Part shown: piece after piece, positions 4,417 to 5,342 of the stretch
Layout: every line of letters begins with the position of its first letter
How positions within the stretch are numbered: the first letter of the stretch is position 1
NCBI GenBank assembly: GCA_023427285.1
Contig: JAEZBH010000237.1
Coordinates: forward strand, 1 to 5,342
DNA length: 5,342 nucleotides
Direction of reading: 5' to 3'
Source: Pseudomonadota bacterium
GTDB taxonomy: Bacteria; Pseudomonadota; Alphaproteobacteria; Sphingomonadales; Sphingomonadaceae
Made by a program: the position numbers and the translations under genes
Notes under the pieces: generated by a model
Told to the model about the DNA's origin: nothing
The model's input: the letters and a program-made list of their open reading frames with translations, nothing else
Database searches by the model: none

Positions 4417-5328
4417 ATGGCAAGGATGAGACAGAGCCTGATGCTTGCGGCGGGGGTTGCAACCCTTGCCGTCCTGGCAGGGTGTTCGGGGCGCAGCTGG
4501 ATGGTGGCAGACACGCCGTCTCCGGCCTCGCACCAGACCGTGTCCGAAGCCGCGAACAGCGCTTCGGCCATGAAAGCTCTGGCATCCGGCCGTTTCGCCG
4601 AAGCCGCAGCGCTCCACGCGGCGCTGCTGGAGGAAAGCCCTGACAACCGTCAGGCCCAGCTTGGCTATGCCTTGGCGCAGCTCGGGCTGGGGCAGGCGGA
4701 TCAGGCCGTCCTGCGGTTGCAGGCGCTCACCGCCGCATCCGGTTCCGCGCCCGATCCCGATGTGGGGCTGGCGCTTGCGCTGGCAGGTCAGCCGCAGGAG
4801 GGCATCGCCCTTCTGGAAGAAGCCGCCCGGCAACCGGGCGCAGGCCCGCGCACCCGTCAGAACCTGGCGCTCGCGCTGGCTCTGGCCGATGCATGGCCGC
4901 GTGCCCGCACGCTTCTTGAGCGTGAAGTCGGGCAATCCCAGGCAACCCGGCAATTGACCCAGTGGGCCGTGTGGGCAGCCTTGCCCCCGCAGGACCGGCT
5001 GGCAGGGTTCCTTGGCGTCGTGCCCGCCCGGTCTGCAACAACTCTGGCCCATGCCGAGCCGCCGCTGTTCATGGCCGCAAAACCGGCAGAGCCGCAGCCG
5101 GAGGTGATGATCGCGCAGGCCGCTGCGGAAAATCCGGATGACGCGCCTGAAGCCGTCGCTGCACCTGAAACAGAGGCCGCGCCTGTTGTCCAATCAGCGC
5201 AGCAGGAGGCCGTGAAGCCGTCGGCCACGGGCTGGGTCGTCCAGCTAGCCGCCGTGCCCCGGGCCGAGAACCTAGAGGCGGGCTGGCACACTCTCCAGTC
5301 GCGTCACCCAAGCCAGCCAGTCTCTTAA
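4417..5328 (+). CDS. TPR lipoprotein with C-terminal SPOR domain, apparent end artefactual
   Basis: The visible product is 303 residues. Residues 1-23 form a lipoprotein signal (MARMRQ, hydrophobic stretch, then LAGC with Cys23). Ser24 rather than Asp follows the cysteine, which favours the outer membrane. Helical TPR-type repeats run from about 50 to 170 (for example SGRFAEAAALHAALLEESPDN), resembling TadD-like TPR lipoproteins. An Ala/Pro/Glu-rich linker spans 215-270. GWVVQLAAVPRAENLEAGW (272-290) is the start of a SPOR domain, which binds septal peptidoglycan stripped of side stems. SPOR domains are about 70 residues long, but only about 30 are present. The stop at 5326-5328 lies inside adapter-like sequence, so the real gene probably runs past the window. 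The start at 4417 has GAGGG seven bases upstream; the ATG at 4411 is too close to it. The gap to the preceding gene is ten bases, so this is the third gene of the parA operon. Confidence 0.85.
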   Translation: MARMRQSLMLAAGVATLAVLAGCSGRSWMVADTPSPASHQTVSEAANSASAMKALASGRFAEAAALHAALLEESPDNRQAQLGYALAQLGLGQADQAVLRLQALTAASGSAPDPDVGLALALAGQPQEGIALLEEAARQPGAGPRTRQNLALALALADAWPRARTLLEREVGQSQATRQLTQWAVWAALPPQDRLAGFLGVVPARSATTLAHAEPPLFMAAKPAEPQPEVMIAQAAAENPDDAPEAVAAPETEAAPVVQSAQQEAVKPSATGWVVQLAAVPRAENLEAGWHTLQSRHPSQPVS

Positions 5329-5342
5329 ACACAACTGACGCA
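5318..5342 (+). other. Nextera/Tn5 mosaic-end adapter-like sequence (artefact)
   Basis: From 5318 the sequence reads CAGTCTCTTAAACACAACT, against CTGTCTCTTATACACATCT for the 19-base Tn5 mosaic end used in Nextera libraries. It continues GACGCA, where the read-1 adapter reads GACGCT. That is 21 matches in 25, and all four differences are T to A. The adapter continuation after the mosaic end makes a library artefact far more likely than a natural transposon end. Genomic sequence probably stops near 5317. Confidence 0.85.

Noticed and set aside
4249..5193. Long minus-strand open frame opposite the RHH-like and TPR/SPOR genes
   Set aside because: The protein is rich in Arg, Gly, Cys and His with no domain. 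The plus strand has a lipobox, TPR repeats and good ribosome binding sites.
5318..5336. Natural Tn5/IS50 mosaic end
   Set aside because: The following GACGC matches the synthetic Nextera read-1 adapter rather than IS50 sequence, and it sits exactly at the window edge.

Overview
This 5.3 kb window is GC-rich, densely coded chromosomal DNA from an alphaproteobacterium. The evidence is the divergent miaA/serB pair, the GC-biased codon use and the small orphan ParA with its short neighbour. Order and genus cannot be fixed from the sequence. A Rhodospirillales-like or related lineage is my guess from protein flavour only.

Layout. Positions 1-292 (minus strand) hold the 5' part of miaA, cut by the window edge. 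serB (291-1199, plus) diverges from it, and the two start codons share a CATG. serB is followed by a strong rho-independent terminator (1261-1301). A short convergent spacer (1200-1432) also carries two hairpins of similar design, one beyond each converging gene, and a 14-bp tandem duplication. Then come two minus-strand genes that are probably co-transcribed. The first transcribed is a 119-residue PilZ-domain protein (2809-2450). The second, 12 bases on, is a 334-residue class I SAM-dependent methyltransferase of unknown substrate (2437-1433).

A 464-base intergenic region (2810-3273) separates the PilZ gene from a plus-strand operon. It is unusually rich in dyads: several palindromes, a cluster of GTCAC/GTGAC words, an 11-bp direct repeat, and a run of hairpins ending in a terminator-like stem with a T-tract. 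That run could be a small RNA or leader (3000-3128). A 7-bp inverted repeat lies directly before the Shine-Dalgarno of the first gene of the operon.

The plus-strand operon (3274 to the window end) encodes a small ParA-type ATPase, a 133-residue protein with a disordered N-terminus and a ribbon-helix-helix-like C-terminus, and a TPR lipoprotein with the start of a SPOR domain. The gaps are only 17 and 10 bases. The first two look like a partition or positioning pair (ParA plus DNA-binding or adaptor partner). The third is an envelope protein of the kind that can be recruited to septal peptidoglycan. Together they suggest a system that positions something relative to the cell envelope or division site; this is inference.

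The last 25 bases (5318-5342) match the Nextera/Tn5 mosaic-end adapter at 21 of 25 positions, and all four differences are T to A. The apparent stop codon of the TPR/SPOR gene lies inside this stretch. The right edge is therefore probably a contig end with adapter read-through, and the SPOR domain is truncated artificially.
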